The notes under the pieces: model-generated
What the model saw: only the letters and a program-made list of their open reading frames with translations
Told to the model about the DNA's origin: nothing
Databases searched by the model: none
Source of the DNA: Favolaschia claudopus
Lineage: Eukaryota; Basidiomycota; Agaricomycetes; Agaricales; Mycenaceae
Direction of reading: 5' to 3'
Assembly: GCA_037176885.1 (NCBI GenBank)
Contig: JAWWNJ010000001.1
Coordinates: 62,001 to 126,000, forward strand
DNA: 64,000 nucleotides
Translations under genes and position numbers: made by a program
Part shown: in pieces, positions 8,774 to 21,312 of the stretch
Position numbering within the stretch: position 1 is the stretch's first letter
Layout of the letters: the number at the start of each line of letters is the position of its first letter

Positions 8774-11700
8774 ATGGATGAAGACGAATACGAACTCGGG
8801 TATCGATTTACCCGAGCCTCAGGGGATTCCGAGAATGCATACCGAAACTCAGACGAAGCGACTCGACATCCTTCTTGTGTTAATGCAGGTCTTGATGATT
8901 TTGTAGCACAGAAACTTAAAGAACGCTCTAAACAGACCGGCGGTACTGGGCTGCTGGCTGATTTGAAGTCCACATCCCGGATCCAACTCCTAACGTGGCT
9001 CATCATCTTGGGGATCCGTTTCCTAGACGAGGCAGTCATTGACCTGCAGGAAACGATTGTGACTTGGATGCAGTTTTTCGCCCACTATTCGACTGTTTCA
9101 CATCACGCGCGGTGTGGTTGCGATCCAAGAGCCATAAAGGGCTGGGTGAATGTTGTGTTGCAAGTTTACTCGGTGGCGGATCTGCGATTGATGCCATGGG
9201 GGTCGTCGTGCGACTGCCTGAATATGTAAGTTTGTCAGCACAAGGTTGGAAATCTGAACCGTTGACTGAGATCTTTGTAGAGAACTGGCTTCACGAGCGA
9301 TCGAACTTCAAACAAACGGTGCTGAGGTACATCTGGTCCTTTGCCGCTGGCTTTTCAAGATGTTCATACCTATTTGGCCGAGCATTCTCTGGGTCTTGTA
9401 CCGTATGATCGGGACGGACGAACAGGAACCGGTGCCGAGCTTCCTGTCTCTCCTTCGCGGGCAACATCGTGACCTACTTGCCTGGGATGACATAGATCGA
9501 GAGGTTCTTTCCGCGGTGGAGGAGCAATTCAAAATTGGTCCACTCATTCTGGATTGGCGACGATATGTCTCAGAAATTGATTCGCGAACCTGGGAACTGA
9601 TCAGCTCTCTGACCAGAGTTGAAGTTCAACTTGAAACCCGTTCGTCCGCCCGTCGTGATGCCTCGCTGTGTATTTGTGCATTTGCTTTGATAGTCTGCAT
9701 GTCCCTCAATATCCCTCAACCCATCGCCGATGCGTTAGATATCGACATCACATCCGAAGACTGGGTTCAATTTGCCTATATTGCAAGCCCAGCCTATGCC
9801 AAGGAACGTCAGCTACTTTCACACCGGATTCGATCCGACCCGACCTGGAGCGCATCACGCTTGGAGACTTTGTTGACAGTGGAAGCACACAATCGGTGTT
9901 TCGACATATTGCACGCGTCAAGATACACCACGTTGGAACGGGTACAACTAATATCCTTCATCTTGAATAACCACGAGGTCGGTGCCGGTTATGTTCACTA
10001 CGGGAGAATTCCACTGATTTTCTTCACGCTCAGACTCTTCAGCCGTTGTTCGCATTTTACCCCGCAACGAGATGTCCATCGTCTCTTTCCCTGTGCGTCT
10101 TTGATCAGCTAGGAAGGCCACGCGAGTTTTTGTTTCTAACGTATTACCCACAGGGAATGGTTGACTTCGAGTCTATACGTCGAGGATGAAAGCTCTCAGG
10201 CTTTCACTATCCTTTCCTTCCGATCCGACTTCCAAGCGTTGTTGGAAATTCTGGAAGTCGAAATTCTAAAGAATAAGGTACTGGCCCCATTACACGCATG
10301 CCGTCCTCTTTATTGAAGCATGCAGAATCGTATCGACACACACACGTGGGCAGTCGAGTTATCCTCACATGCTGTCGAATGTCTCCTCTACCTGACGGCG
10401 AGGCTAGTTAATACTCTTCAAACCCGCGATGGCTACGACACATTTCTAAGACATCGGGGAACAGAGGCGCAGGGAATGTTGGATCTGCTCCAGGATGTAA
10501 GTCCATGCGTCGGTTTATACCGGAGAGTCTAAAAATCCATAGATAGCTCTTGGATTTGGAGGCCTTTTCAGTAATTCGACCGATGCTCTTTAAAGCGATG
10601 TGCCGTCTCTCCCGTGCATCTAACTTATACCCGCACTGTTTCACCCTCACTGGTCTACGTAAACTCGGGACGCAAGTGGCCGGAGGGGGCTACGGAGATA
10701 TTTGGAAAGGGTTGGTTCGCAAACAAAGTGTTTGCGTCAAGATGTTGAGAATCTTTCATGAGAGTGACATCGCGATGGCCGTTAAGGTGCGAGGTCATTT
10801 CGGTATTATAAGCCGATTCTCTCAGCTCTAGTATTCAACTCATCATTCAGGAATTCGGGGCTGAAGCACTCATTTGGCGACAGCTGTGTCATCCCAATGT
10901 TCTTCCGTTTTTCGGCCTTTACTACATTGAGCAGAGATTGTGCTTGATTTCCCCCTGGATGGAAAGCGGCAACATTATGGAATTTCTCAGAGAGAATTCA
11001 CCCGATACACCGAGACGCTTCTCGCTGGTGCGTTCATATCTTGCGGAATATAACTTCATTGCTATCTTCAAGTAACCATCTTCCCAGATCCTTGACATCG
11101 CCAGTGGTTTAAAATACCTGCATAACCAAAATACCATTCACGGCGATCTGAAAGGAGTGCGATAATATTTACGTTTCACGCCATAGAACCTTTCGATTAC
11201 TAATTGAAATTCCAGATCAACATCCTTGTAACGCCGTCTGGGCGAGCTTGTATTGCTGACTTTGGCCTGTCCATTATCGTTAATGTGATGAGCTTGCGTC
11301 TAACAACTTCCACTATTGCCAATCGTGGAGGAACGGTGCGATACTATGCAGCCGAACTATTCAATAGCGATGTGAAGACGTTTGCGTCCGATATTTATGC
11401 TTTTGGGTGTGTTGCTTACGAGGTAAGCTCACGATAAAAATCTCGAGTCATTTAGCCAGCTTAAGAATCGCTCCCAGATAATGACCGGTCAGGTTGTCTT
11501 CCGGGAACTATCCAACGACGCGCAGATTATACTCGGTGTGTTGAAAGGCCAGCGTCCTGAGCGGCTACCTTCCTGCACAGGCACCCCCGCACTCGACAGC
11601 TTCTGGGAATTGCTTGAAATATGTTGGGTTGGAGAGAAAGAGAAACGCCCCAATCCTGACAACATAATCGAGAGGCTCATTCAAGCTCCAATCAGAGCTG

Positions 11701-11825
11701 CTATGACTCCGATGCAATCCGATTGGAATGACCAGTTTACCGCTAAATTCCGCCGTTCCATCAATATGCAGCCACTACTGCCCTCGGTGCATGAAGTAGA
11801 GTGCATGATATTTGGCGACGGTTAG
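8774..11825 (+). CDS. TKL-type protein kinase with long uncharacterised N-terminal region
   Basis: Exons 8774-9225, 9281-about 10090, 10154-10277, 10326-10496, 10547-10786, 10851-11027, 11088-11156, 11216-11422 and 11478-11825 encode about 860 residues; only the donor near 10090 is unsettled. The last 380 residues are a kinase domain: glycine loop VAGGGYGDIWKG, VCVKM lysine, an HPNVLPFFGL beta-strand, HGDLKGINIL catalytic loop, DFG, and a GGTVRYYAAEL activation/P+1 segment, followed by IYAFGCVAYEIMTG and a C-lobe end KRPNPDNIIERL. HGDLK replaces HRDLK, which is typical of this expanded Agaricomycete group and keeps the catalytic Asp and Asn. The N-terminal 470 residues are helical, with one possible membrane segment near 9360-9410, and match nothing I recognise. 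An alternative last exon could extend the protein to TGA 12119-12121. Substrate unknown. Confidence 0.78.
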
Positions 11826-12102
11826 TGTCTGCTTTAATTCTTTCGCTCTAGTATCTGACTCCCCGTGAAGAAATAGCGGCAGGTACGAAGCCAAACACAA
11901 ACCGAAAGCCAAGACTGATCTTTGTGCGACGTGTGGAATGCACCGAATGTTTCCCTCATCGCCCTCAGTTGCATTCTAATAATCAGGCGGCAGAGAACAA
12001 GTATTGGAGCGGCATAGCTTCATCAGAAAGCTCTGCTTCCACTTTGCATTCATTGCCAATGACAGGACGCTCGAAAAGATCGGTTGGATCGAACGGCGTT
12101 GT

Positions 12103-13220
12103 TTACACAGTAGATCTATGAGGCGAGTGACCTTGCAAGACATCCAGCGAGGCTTGGGTCAGTCCATTTCGAGTGGTCGAACAGTTGTTTGCGTGGTTGA
12201 CGTTCAAGTTACAGCTCACCACAATGAAGCTGTCAGAGGGAGGAGGTTGGGGCGAAAATCTTCTTCTTTGAATGTAATGAATATACTGGGGTATGGCAAA
12301 CCACTTTGTACTCGGAAGCGAGGTCATGTACGAGAAAGTTGAGAGCTGGTGTAGCGGTAGCAATGAAAGTAACGGCGGATCCGGGTCCACGTCACTTTGC
12401 ATGTGGGAGAGCAAACGGAAGCTGCGTAGGCGCGGTAATAAAGTTTCACCGCCTATATCCCGAATCGGTGAAGCAGGCAGAATGATATCGATACGCGGAA
12501 CCGCAAATTCAAGCTCCTCAAGAGAGGTACAGGGGCATTGAAGAAGGGCCGATGATGTGTCGAGATGGGTAAGTCGCTTCCACGCCGATTCGTCGCCAAT
12601 CCCGAGCGAAGGTGACCAAGAGCGAGCGAATGGGTTCGAGAGTCGTTGCAAAGCCGCTCGGGTTAGATACAGGGAAGGAATGATGCAGGATAAGATGGAG
12701 AGATAGGTGTTCTCTTCGACCCCGGGCAAGGTACTGTGTTATGAGGTGCGTTATCGTTTCGATGCCATGAGGTGGTGGTTTAGACAGGACTATGGTAGGA
12801 AAGCTCCAGAGCTCCGATGTATCCAAAGCCACTGTAGGCCATCTAGAACATATCTGAGTGAGAACAAGAGGGAAATTGTGTCCCCAGGTCGCCTCAGCGG
12901 TGAGTTTCTGCTCGAGGAACGGGTCATAAAAGGCAAGAAATATTTCTGAAACGATTTCTGGCGGCAATCGAAAGATAAAGCCTACAGATATGAGTTTAAG
13001 ATTGAATCGGTAAGGTCCAGATAGTTATTCTACAACGTACACGCCGTTACAGCTTCTTCTTCCAGTAAATTGTCGTTGAGACTCGAGAGAACCCAACTTG
13101 AAGTCGATACTGCCGATGGCGCGACACTCAGTGTCAACTTGAGATTTGAGATGCTGAACCGGTTCATCGATGGCAGATATAGACCCCATACGGGTGCCTT
13201 CCGACACGAACGTCAATTTC
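12103..13220 (-). pseudogene. F-box/LRR-type protein, apparently degraded
   Basis: Reading leftward from about 12967, LPPEIVSEIFLAFYDPF followed by LTQICSRWPTVALDTSELW is the F-box of the lineage-expanded Agaricomycete family (substrate adaptors of SCF ubiquitin ligases). The usual upstream coiled coil is visible in pieces (LESQRQ near 13080) but is separated from the F-box by stops in every frame. Downstream, the leucine-rich part continues in a different frame (SLEELEFAVPRID to about 12103), so at least one frameshift is needed. An intron could explain one break, but not the N-terminal stops. Gene decay is common in this family. Confidence 0.6.
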
Positions 13221-13758
13221 GGCAGCGCCGACGAGGAGATGGTGGAAGAGAAAGAAGAGCGGAAAGTCTCTCACGTTTATTGACGTCTGTTGTCTTCGCC
13301 TTCCGTGCAAATCGGCTTTGATTGCCGTCAATCCATTTTCGGCGAATAACACTCTTGCTCTCAACATCCATGTCGGTATACAGCTGTAGAGGACTACGCC
13401 GCAAATCCCGGTGATTCTTTTGCTCACGGTCGCTCCGAAGGCCGAGGGCGCTCAGGGAAACTAGAGCTGGACTCTGGTCAACGGTTCTTGTCAGCTAGGG
13501 AACCGCGACGTTTCCTTGCGCTACCGCCGGTACACGTACACACCGCTTCATTCCAATCATCCCAGTTCCGACTAAATATAACCCTTCTGTCTACTGGTGG
13601 ATGACCGCAAAACTCAAATTCGACGCAGTTCGCTTCCTTTGCTACTAGCTTGAAACTCTGGCGCCACAAATCTCTTCCGGGTCTGCGCACCCAAAGGTTA
13701 CTTACAGTATATAAACGCTCTTCATTGAAGCTTCTTCTCTCTATCTCTCCTCCATCAT
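13221..13758. other. Intergenic, no gene seen
   Basis: Divergent spacer between the minus-strand F-box relic and the plus-strand membrane gene. A TATATAAA-like box at 13708-13714 lies about 45 bp before the ATG at 13759 and may serve the latter. Confidence 0.4.
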
Positions 13759-16214
13759 ATGGACCCTCGTCCTTCCTCCAGCCCTCGCTCTCCCGACGCA
13801 ATCTCAGGGACTAAACGCCTTCGTCGTCCCGGGCATACTATTGCTGTGTGTCCAGTTCGACTCAGGCTGAGCATGCATTGGCTACCGGCCTTCACGCGTT
13901 TACAACGCATAATCCTCCTCGGTCACGTCGCCCTCCAACTCACCGCATGGACGCTATTCAGACTTATCTGGAGCAACCGAATCATCGCCATCCCGCTTCC
14001 CCATTTCTTCCCCGATGTCCAGAGTTGGTACAAACCGCTCACGTTTTTTGTTACCGCCATATCGTCGGGTTGGCGTTTTTCTCCACGCTGTGAGTCGCCG
14101 CTTGTTCTCGCATCATTTGCTCCAGCGATCGGCTTGACATTTGATTTGATAGATTATTCTCATTCGCTGTTCGGCAGTGGATTTCCTGCCAACTGCGTAC
14201 CGAAAGAGGGCTGAGATTGCGGACGTTCTTGCTGAGCATGCATCTCGCTTCACATTCGATTATTCTCGATCGTGGACAACAGGGTCTTTGGATGGCTGCA
14301 TCGATTATTGTATTTATCATCGTCGCGTTACAGCCAGCCGGGTGCGTCCTCCCTTCAAATCCTTTTCCCTCCGTGCTCTAAAATTGTGACTACAGATGGA
14401 ACACCTTGCTCACGCCTCAGCTCTTCGACTTGGATACCAAGATTTCTAGCAAGGAAGTCGATCTCGCAAATCCTCGGCTCGATTCGTATTTTTATAATGG
14501 CTCGCTGGACGCATGCGTCTTGGATAACTGTGTGTATCCACTAATCTTACCCTCCATTCGTTCGGCTAATTGAATTCCATCATTTCTTCTAGCCGTTCTC
14601 GTTGGACTAGCAATCGGCGAAACCGAAAGCGGCTTCTCAGCGGCCAGAGGAGCGCAAAGCGTCCCATCCTCACTTTCGATCGCGAATTTCATCTTCAATA
14701 CCTCTACGGGTACGTGTATTTCTTCGTTTTGTTCCTTAAGTGTTGTTAACACCTAGCTGATACAACAATGGCTGCTGAAGCTGGGATTCTACCGCTCAGC
14801 TTTCAGGACATCCCAACAAGTTCTGCCTTCGACAACGCAACTGTCATCCCGCACCTCGATATCCGGCTTCGGAATTGGGATCTCGTGTTCGTTATCCGTG
14901 GTGCAACAAGGTGAGTGAGTATATCTGAAATCATAATATATGAATTTCTCCATCCAGGTTTCACCGCGGACGTCTCGTGCAAGTTCCAAACTCTGACGAA
15001 TACAACTATCCCGTCTTTGACGATAACCACCATCTCTCCGAACGAAACGTCCGCGCCGACGCAATATAACATCAATTCAAATTGTCCAATGCCCGCCCCC
15101 CTCGGAAATACCACCCACGCCTCAACGTACGCCCTCGCCGAGAACGATTCCGGATACCTTTTGATGATTGCGTGTGCAAACGGCGCCTCGTACAGTACGT
15201 TCCACTCGCGTAATTCATAAGTACCACGCTGATCAATCAATTCAATTTAAATGGATAGGCTTGATCTTCATCGGCGGGGGCGACCAATACGCGTATCTCA
15301 ACAGCACCGTATGTACATTCACGCCCAAGATAACGAATGTTAGGGTGGACTACCACTAACCTCACCTCCGCCTCCAGCAACACCACCACCGGCAATCTCC
15401 CTTCAGCCAGGATCGACACCACCACGCTTCCGGGCGGGATCTTGGATTTCGTCGGCGGGTCCGCGGGCGTTTCTGCTGTGGCGACGGTGTATGAGATGAT
15501 ACGATTCGCACAGGGGGAGGAGATGAATGTGGTTGGGGATCAGTTGATCGGGGTGCTGGAGGGCGTGGATGGGGAGGGGTTTGTTGGGGACGGGAAGGGG
15601 GTGCTAACAGCAATGGTGAGTTTCTACTTACTCTCTCTCTCCGTCTCAGAGCGAGTTGGATTAATCATTTGGGGATTGGATAGGAGGAATATCTTCGCGG
15701 CGCTGCGGAATATAGCGGGACGGTGAGTGGATTCACAATCCCAATATCCCGATCAAACTTCGTTTTTGAACTCGGGACAACTTAGCTCCTCCGCGCATGC
15801 CTTTCCTCACACAAAACAAGCGGCATCTTCGCAGACGGTATCCCGAAAGAAATTAGCACCTCAGCCACCGGCGAACTACGCACCTACTTCTTCGGTTGGG
15901 CATTAACCTCGTCGACCGTCTGGATCCTCATCCCTGGTGCTTTGATTGCATTCGCGTCGATTGTTTTGGTGTTAACGAGCGCTATGACGGATTTGCGACT
16001 CCCCATTGAAGAATCGGGGCTATTTGATCCCGTGGATGCGTTTGAGTTGATGCGGGTGTCGGCGGCGGGTGGGTTGGTTGGGGTGTTTGATTCAGAAGAT
16101 GGAGGTGGTGGAAGCAAGGGTGAGCTGGGTGATGCGAGAGTCATGCTGGAGATGATTCCGGGGCGCGAGGGAGGTCGGATACTCGGATTCGGATTCGGGG
16201 GAGGGGTTGAATAG
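13759..16214 (+). CDS. Multi-exon membrane protein, uncharacterised Agaricomycete family
   Basis: From 13848 on, successive exons join in frame across GT-AG introns: exon end 14089 to 14153, 14341 to 14396, then several more to TAG 16212-16214. Visible features are a hydrophobic segment near 14050-14190, a second near 14290-14335 (WMAASIIVFIIVAL), and a long probably extracellular region with many Asn-X-Ser/Thr sites and paired cysteines (CTFTPKITNVRVDYH near 15310-15356). A last hydrophobic segment near 15900-15985 is followed by a Gly/Asp-rich tail. Similar proteins occur in many copies in mushroom genomes and have no assigned function. The start is uncertain: the ATG at 13759 is in another frame from the first well-supported exon, so the N-terminus needs transcript data. 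Confidence 0.6.
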
Positions 16215-16329
16215 TACATAGTCCAAATTGGTTCTGACATTTATTGGAGATACAGTTTCTGAACGTGAATACGCCAAGGGATTTGAGCAAGAACACGCTG
16301 GGTGCAAAAAACATGACTAAAAATGTCGT

Positions 16330-17555
16330 CAGGCTTTTCTCAGGACCCCGTTCCCGAATCGAACGGGCACGCTTGCTGGAATGGCGATCCGTCGGAGTTG
16401 AGTACGTTGAGTACTTGTAGACTCGGATCCCTGAGTCCAGTGACGAGTCAAGCGTAGTGAGATCAAGTCGAAGACACACCGAAATTGAAGTGCAAATATG
16501 GAAGTACGATAGGTATTTGAAACCAGAACCAAGTTAAGATACTGCGGGTCTATTAGATTGAGCGTTGAATCGTAGTGGTTAGGGCCAGACCATTGTGATG
16601 GCTTGAGCGTGTACTGTAGAACTTGGAAGATGATACAAGAGAATGGTAGCCTTAGATATCCATGATTCATTTGACAAGTAGAGGGTTGACGATGCGGCGG
16701 AAAATACGCCAGGTTGAGATCCATAGAAGGAAGCAGAGCTACTGTACACAGAAAAAATGCGGCGTAACAGAGAGTCGACATGGTGGTTGAGGTGAGAAAG
16801 ACGTCGGCCGAAACGCGCAAGCTCAAGCCGACGAAGTGGCGAACACAACAAGCGTCAACACCCGTTTTCCGCAGCCACCACCACAACCTCGACCTCGCCA
16901 TCGACGCTCGACTCGGTCGTTTCACGCGTCTGAAAATCTCTTTCCGTTTGCTTGAAGCGCGTACTCGGCGCACCGCCGTGATCTTCAGTGCAGCGAACTC
17001 GCGCGATGCTGTTGGGCGGGATCGGAAAGAATCGGCGGTACTTAAGGCGGTATGGACCGGGTAAGCTCGAGACTCGAGATGTAGAAGAGGCGATGGGGGA
17101 GAGGGGACGCTACGCGGCGTTCGACAAGCGAAACTTGAGGCGCGGGAGATGGGCATGGAGAGGAGGCATCGGGATCGGGTGCATGGGCTCGTATTAGGCT
17201 CGTATAAGGTATGACACGGTTCCTTACATTCTTCTACATCTCGCTTCAGTTTGCAGCATGCCTGCCTCATCTCTGTTTTATTCTCGTAAACCTATCGTTC
17301 CCCTCTGTCGCTCCGCGATTCCTTGCCTTCGCTCGAATTCGTTGCCTCTTTCTTTCTTTTCTCCCTTCAGGAATCAGCGCGCTAATCCGCCGCTTACCAG
17401 TCTCCCGTCACTCACTTCTTTAGATTCACGCGACTCATCGATCTGGTTAGCTCGGCTGTACCTATCCATAACAGCCTCAGATACAGCTTTTTTTCTATGC
17501 TTAATACACGAGGCAATGTCCCACTCGCCCGCGGTCCCTTGCCTCTTACCCACTC
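16330..17555. repeat. Repeat block homologous to 30590-32150 and 55830-57390
   Basis: Several stretches match the region downstream of pseudokinase-like copies B and C. Examples are a CCCGAATCGAACGGGC tRNA-like segment at 16353-16368, a segment with GAGAAAGACGTCGGCCGAAA near 16790, CAACACCCGTTTTC near 16857, and the CACGAGGCAA block just before the ATG. The block therefore appears to be the 5' region of a family member, present upstream of copy A and again upstream of a truncated paralog start near 32149. Similarity is patchy, so it is older than the B/C duplication. Confidence 0.6.
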
Positions 17556-19836
17556 ATGGCTTCCAGCTTCAGCGACTACCCGGCGCAAGACCAAGACATC
17601 GGAGAGATCTCAAGTTCGTCAGTTGGCGCTTTTTCGCTTTCAATGGAGCTTAGCTGACAAGATCGTTAAATCAGGGCACTGTTTCACAAAAATCGAAACT
17701 TCGAGATCAACGGTGGAACATTTAACCTCAGCGTGCAGAGAACGGAGCCAGAGTTCGAGAGTGCGTCAAGATTTGCATTGTTAATTGAATGTGCCTGACT
17801 ACGAGATATAGATTTCCGAAGGATCCGTTTAGGTGATATCGTAGCCGAAAAAAATCTCGAAGGCGTGCGACGCATACGCAAGGGCAGAAACGTTTTTCGG
17901 CACGTTTACACGGCCAAGATCCATGGATCGGAACCGGCTATGACAGTCGTAATGTATGAAGGCTCAGAGAAAGATTCAAAAGAGATGTGGGATAAATACA
18001 TATCGCAACACATGAAATTGCGGTGAGTTTCTGATTTGTCAGTTTATTATATAACATGATCGACTTTGCCATAGACATCCTAATGTTTTGCAGCTTTTTG
18101 GAATCGCCTCGTCGCCATGTTCCTACGCAGCAATCTTTCACAATGGTAGTGTTGGACATTGTTCCCTGCTCTGTGAATGACGACTTCAGGCAGAATACGA
18201 ATCATATAAGCAAATGAAAGATGTGTACAGTGTGACGCCAACACATCGTGTTTACTTTGACAGATTCGTTGTAAGCATCTTACCCTTTAAACGCCAGCTC
18301 ATGTCAATTAGGAAGGGGAAATGGTACGTTTTTTTTTTGCATCAATGATTTCGGCACTGCTCATAATTTGACTGGCAAAACTAGATACATGGCTGTTATC
18401 TTGCGGTCATGATGGATGTCCGAGAGCTGGTGCGCCTGACCTTATTATCATATCATCATGGAATCCAGTTCCTCCCAGAGATCGTCAATGTATACAGTGT
18501 GGTTTCACCCGGCTGGGAAGTTGTGTTTCGAAGTACACCCCGCCCCCGCTGGTCAACGCTTCGGAATCCTTGATCAATTCGATGAAGGAATCCCCGGAAC
18601 CAAACCTTCTGCAATGAACCACTTTCACAACTTGAAGACAGACATCCGGTCTCCAGGATATTTACTCCCGCCGGTGGAAGTTTCAAAGATCATTGATTCT
18701 CTTGACCTTGAATTCTACTACAGTGAGCTCATTGACCTCCGTCTGTGGCATCGGACCATACCCCTCGCCCGAAACTCCAATATTCGGCCACATAGCGTGG
18801 TCAAGGATGTAGCCGGTGATCTGCAAGAAGTGGCTTATCTACAAGTTAACCCTTCTCCGCCGCAAACGTGGTACATCCAGCGAGGCAATGATATTCAAGT
18901 CGAGCCTCATATGATGCCGAATGGATGGACGCGGTGTGTTTGGGATTGAGTTGTCACCGATACTACTCATGAGATTCCCAGTGTCAGATGTTCGGGAACT
19001 GTTGAGCACAAACAGCTTCCAGACTTGAATTTCGAACTCCAATTGTGCTGTGGGTCCTCGGAGGTCCCGGAGGAGCAGTTTTCACCGTTTGCGCACGCAA
19101 ATTACATTGCAAGTCATCTGCGCCTCCAGTGTTCCTCATACTGTGGGTGGCTCTCAAATGTGGGGATTAATTATGCTCAATGGCTTACTTGGGCTTCAGC
19201 TTTTATTGGTACAGTATACGCTAGTTATAGCCTCACCAGTTGGCAGCTGCCCGGATCTCACGGAGAGATCTTTCTCTTCCTTCCCCTTCTCGCGGGTTTT
19301 TCACCCCAAACTTGACTCGGTGTTGCTTCACAGCAGAGGAGGCCTACTGGTCCTTTGATCCATCTGGCGATGACTGTCTGTCACCAAATGAAGCTTTGAA
19401 TCTTGCATTACCTCAGGCTTCGCTGGAAATCTTCGTGTCACATGCTTTCGTAGACGAGGCCCTTTTCAAAGATCTTCACACGTTTCATACAATGAAAGGT
19501 TTTAATGCCGACAGCCAGGAGATCGCTAAACACCTGGGACTGCCACTTCTCTATTTCGGAGATGAAGGGGATCCACCGCCTTCCCCTCTGTTTGGTGAAG
19601 TGGTTTTAATTCAATGCGAACATATTACTTACTGCTGTGATTCTAGACATCTCTCAACCTGACGGTGGGTGTCATAGCACTATCCTTGTACCGGAATTTT
19701 TACTCGTGTGTTCATAATTCTTTGTCCAGATGAGGGTTTCGACTCGGACGATCTAGTAGACATGAGTCCGTTTTTGGAGGACACAGAGAGTGACGATGAA
19801 CAGATTCTCTACCCACGTATGACGCCGAGCATCTAG
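17556..19836 (+). pseudogene. Pseudokinase-like family protein, copy A (nonsense mutation)
   Basis: The start MASSFSDYPAQDQD is shared with copies B and C. Exons then give an FEINGGTFNLSV block, an IRLGDIVAEKNLEGV block, a kinase-like RHPNVLQLFGIASSPC core, and a C-terminal AYWSFDPSGDDCLSPNEAL region with an LFKDLHTFHTMKGF helix, ending at TAG 19834-19836. This arrangement is an uncharacterised family, strongly expanded in Agaricomycetes, that looks like a kinase N-lobe without catalytic HRD/DFG motifs. Copy A carries TGA at 18947-18949 where B and C have CGA, a C-to-T change at a CpG, and its frame shifts again near 19290. It is probably inactive. Confidence 0.65.
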
Positions 19837-21118
19837 CATTGAGCAGCCCGAGGAAAGGAGGCGTGGAGGTTCTGTGGTGATTTTGTAGTGGCAAATCCGG
19901 CGTCCGTTTGTGAACAAATTTGTGTATATGCAGAACGGCCGAGAACTCTATTTTTCGAAAGTCCCACGCTTCTCTCCCAAATCTGGCTTTGGTGAAATAT
20001 TAATGAGTTTCTTCCGACGCAAGACGGAAACAAGCCATGAATATCTTTCCTCGATTTCTTCAAATCAAACAAAGATGAGGTTTCGATTTCTCGGTCATTT
20101 TCCGAGAATGGTGGGCCAGGAGAGCTGCATGCCACGAGGAGTCCATAGGCCCCAGAGGAAGTCGATGGGAGAGACTCAAGTGTGATAGAAAAGGCTCCAG
20201 AGGCTCGTACGCAGTCATTGAATCGTTACGAGTAGCCCGAGCACACAAGTGTCAGCTGGGTCTCCGAGGTACGAGGAGGCCCAGCGCTAGATAGAGTGGT
20301 GTAGTAGGCGGTAGCAAGGGGGTACTGAAACAGAAAAAAAAACACCTCACGCTGCTTTTTTTGTTAGAGACCCTTCGCCGGGAACCATCCTACCACGTGA
20401 CGTCCAAATTAGGAATTTACCATCAAAATCACCTATTTCTCGAGCATTTCTGGCATGGATCCTTTCAAACACCTCCACACGGGTTTTGGTACAGGATAAC
20501 ACTCATCTGAGGCACTGAAACAGGTCTTTTAGAATCAAGCACATGTCGAGTGTGCTTTTGCCAAATACCAACCAAATACGGCCAAGCTGATGGCCGATGC
20601 TTCCAAATTGGGACCACTTGATGAGAAGGGCTTTGCATTGGTGTAGAAGATTCTGAACATGATAGAAAGGTCAGAAACAGTACCTTCTACTCTTCTTATT
20701 GCCTGCCCAGCCCATCCTGATGCAAAAGATAAAAGGTCATTATTATTTTTTATCAACCTCCTCGGCCGACCCACCCTCCCTGCCCGGTGTGCCGGCTTCT
20801 CCGGCCCGCACCCCCTTGGGCGGTAGAGCAAATGAGTATTTAAGTGAATATTACATATTTCTGCTAAGTGATGCCGCCGTCATCCGCGGCTTGATCCCGA
20901 CGTCCATCCCGCTCAGCCGTCCACTTCGCCCACTTTTCGCGCCCCACCCGCCTCCCCATGCGCTTCTGGGCTGTCCGGCTTCGTCTCATTCATGGGCGAC
21001 CGGTCTTCCGCTCAGTCTCGCGTCGCGTCGGCCTCACCCGCGGGTCTTTCCCGGGCCTCTCTTGGCTTCGCCCGCCCGATTCGCATCAAGCGATTTCTGG
21101 CTTTCCCGCCCCGGGACC
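19837..21118. other. Intergenic, no gene seen
   Basis: No frame has coding character. Poly-A and poly-T runs lie at 20334-20343 and 20356-20361. The GC-rich frame over 20700-21118 is low complexity, without recognisable domains. Confidence 0.4.
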
Positions 21119-21312
21119 CGCGGCCAGAGGCCGCGCCAGACACAAACCATCAGGTTTGTGTCCTCCTTCTCTCTTTCTTTCTTTCCCTTTCCCCTCCTTT
21201 CTCTTATTCATGTGAGGCGTATCAAGCGGTCCTACATGGAGGCGCAAAGCGCCTCCTGCGACCCTCAGACGCGTAGCGTCTTTCCTGACTTTCGTCAGGG
21301 CGCGCAGCGCCC
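21119..21312. repeat. Cluster of six perfect short hairpins
   Basis: Consecutive perfect inverted repeats with 3-4 nt loops: 21119-21135 (7-bp stem, loop AGA), 21139-21162 (10-bp stem, loop ATCA), 21238-21256 (8-bp, AAA), 21267-21281 (6-bp, GTA), 21284-21299 (6-bp, TTTC) and 21298-21312 (6-bp, GCA, followed by TTTTT). The last two share two bases. Such runs are characteristic of palindrome-rich organelle genomes of fungi and algae, so a nuclear copy of organellar DNA or a mobile palindrome family is possible. Confidence 0.85.

Noticed and set aside
16329..17270. Minus-strand frame of 313 codons over the repeat block
   Set aside because: It overlaps the tRNA-like segment and a non-coding repeat shared with 30590-32150, where the frame is not conserved.
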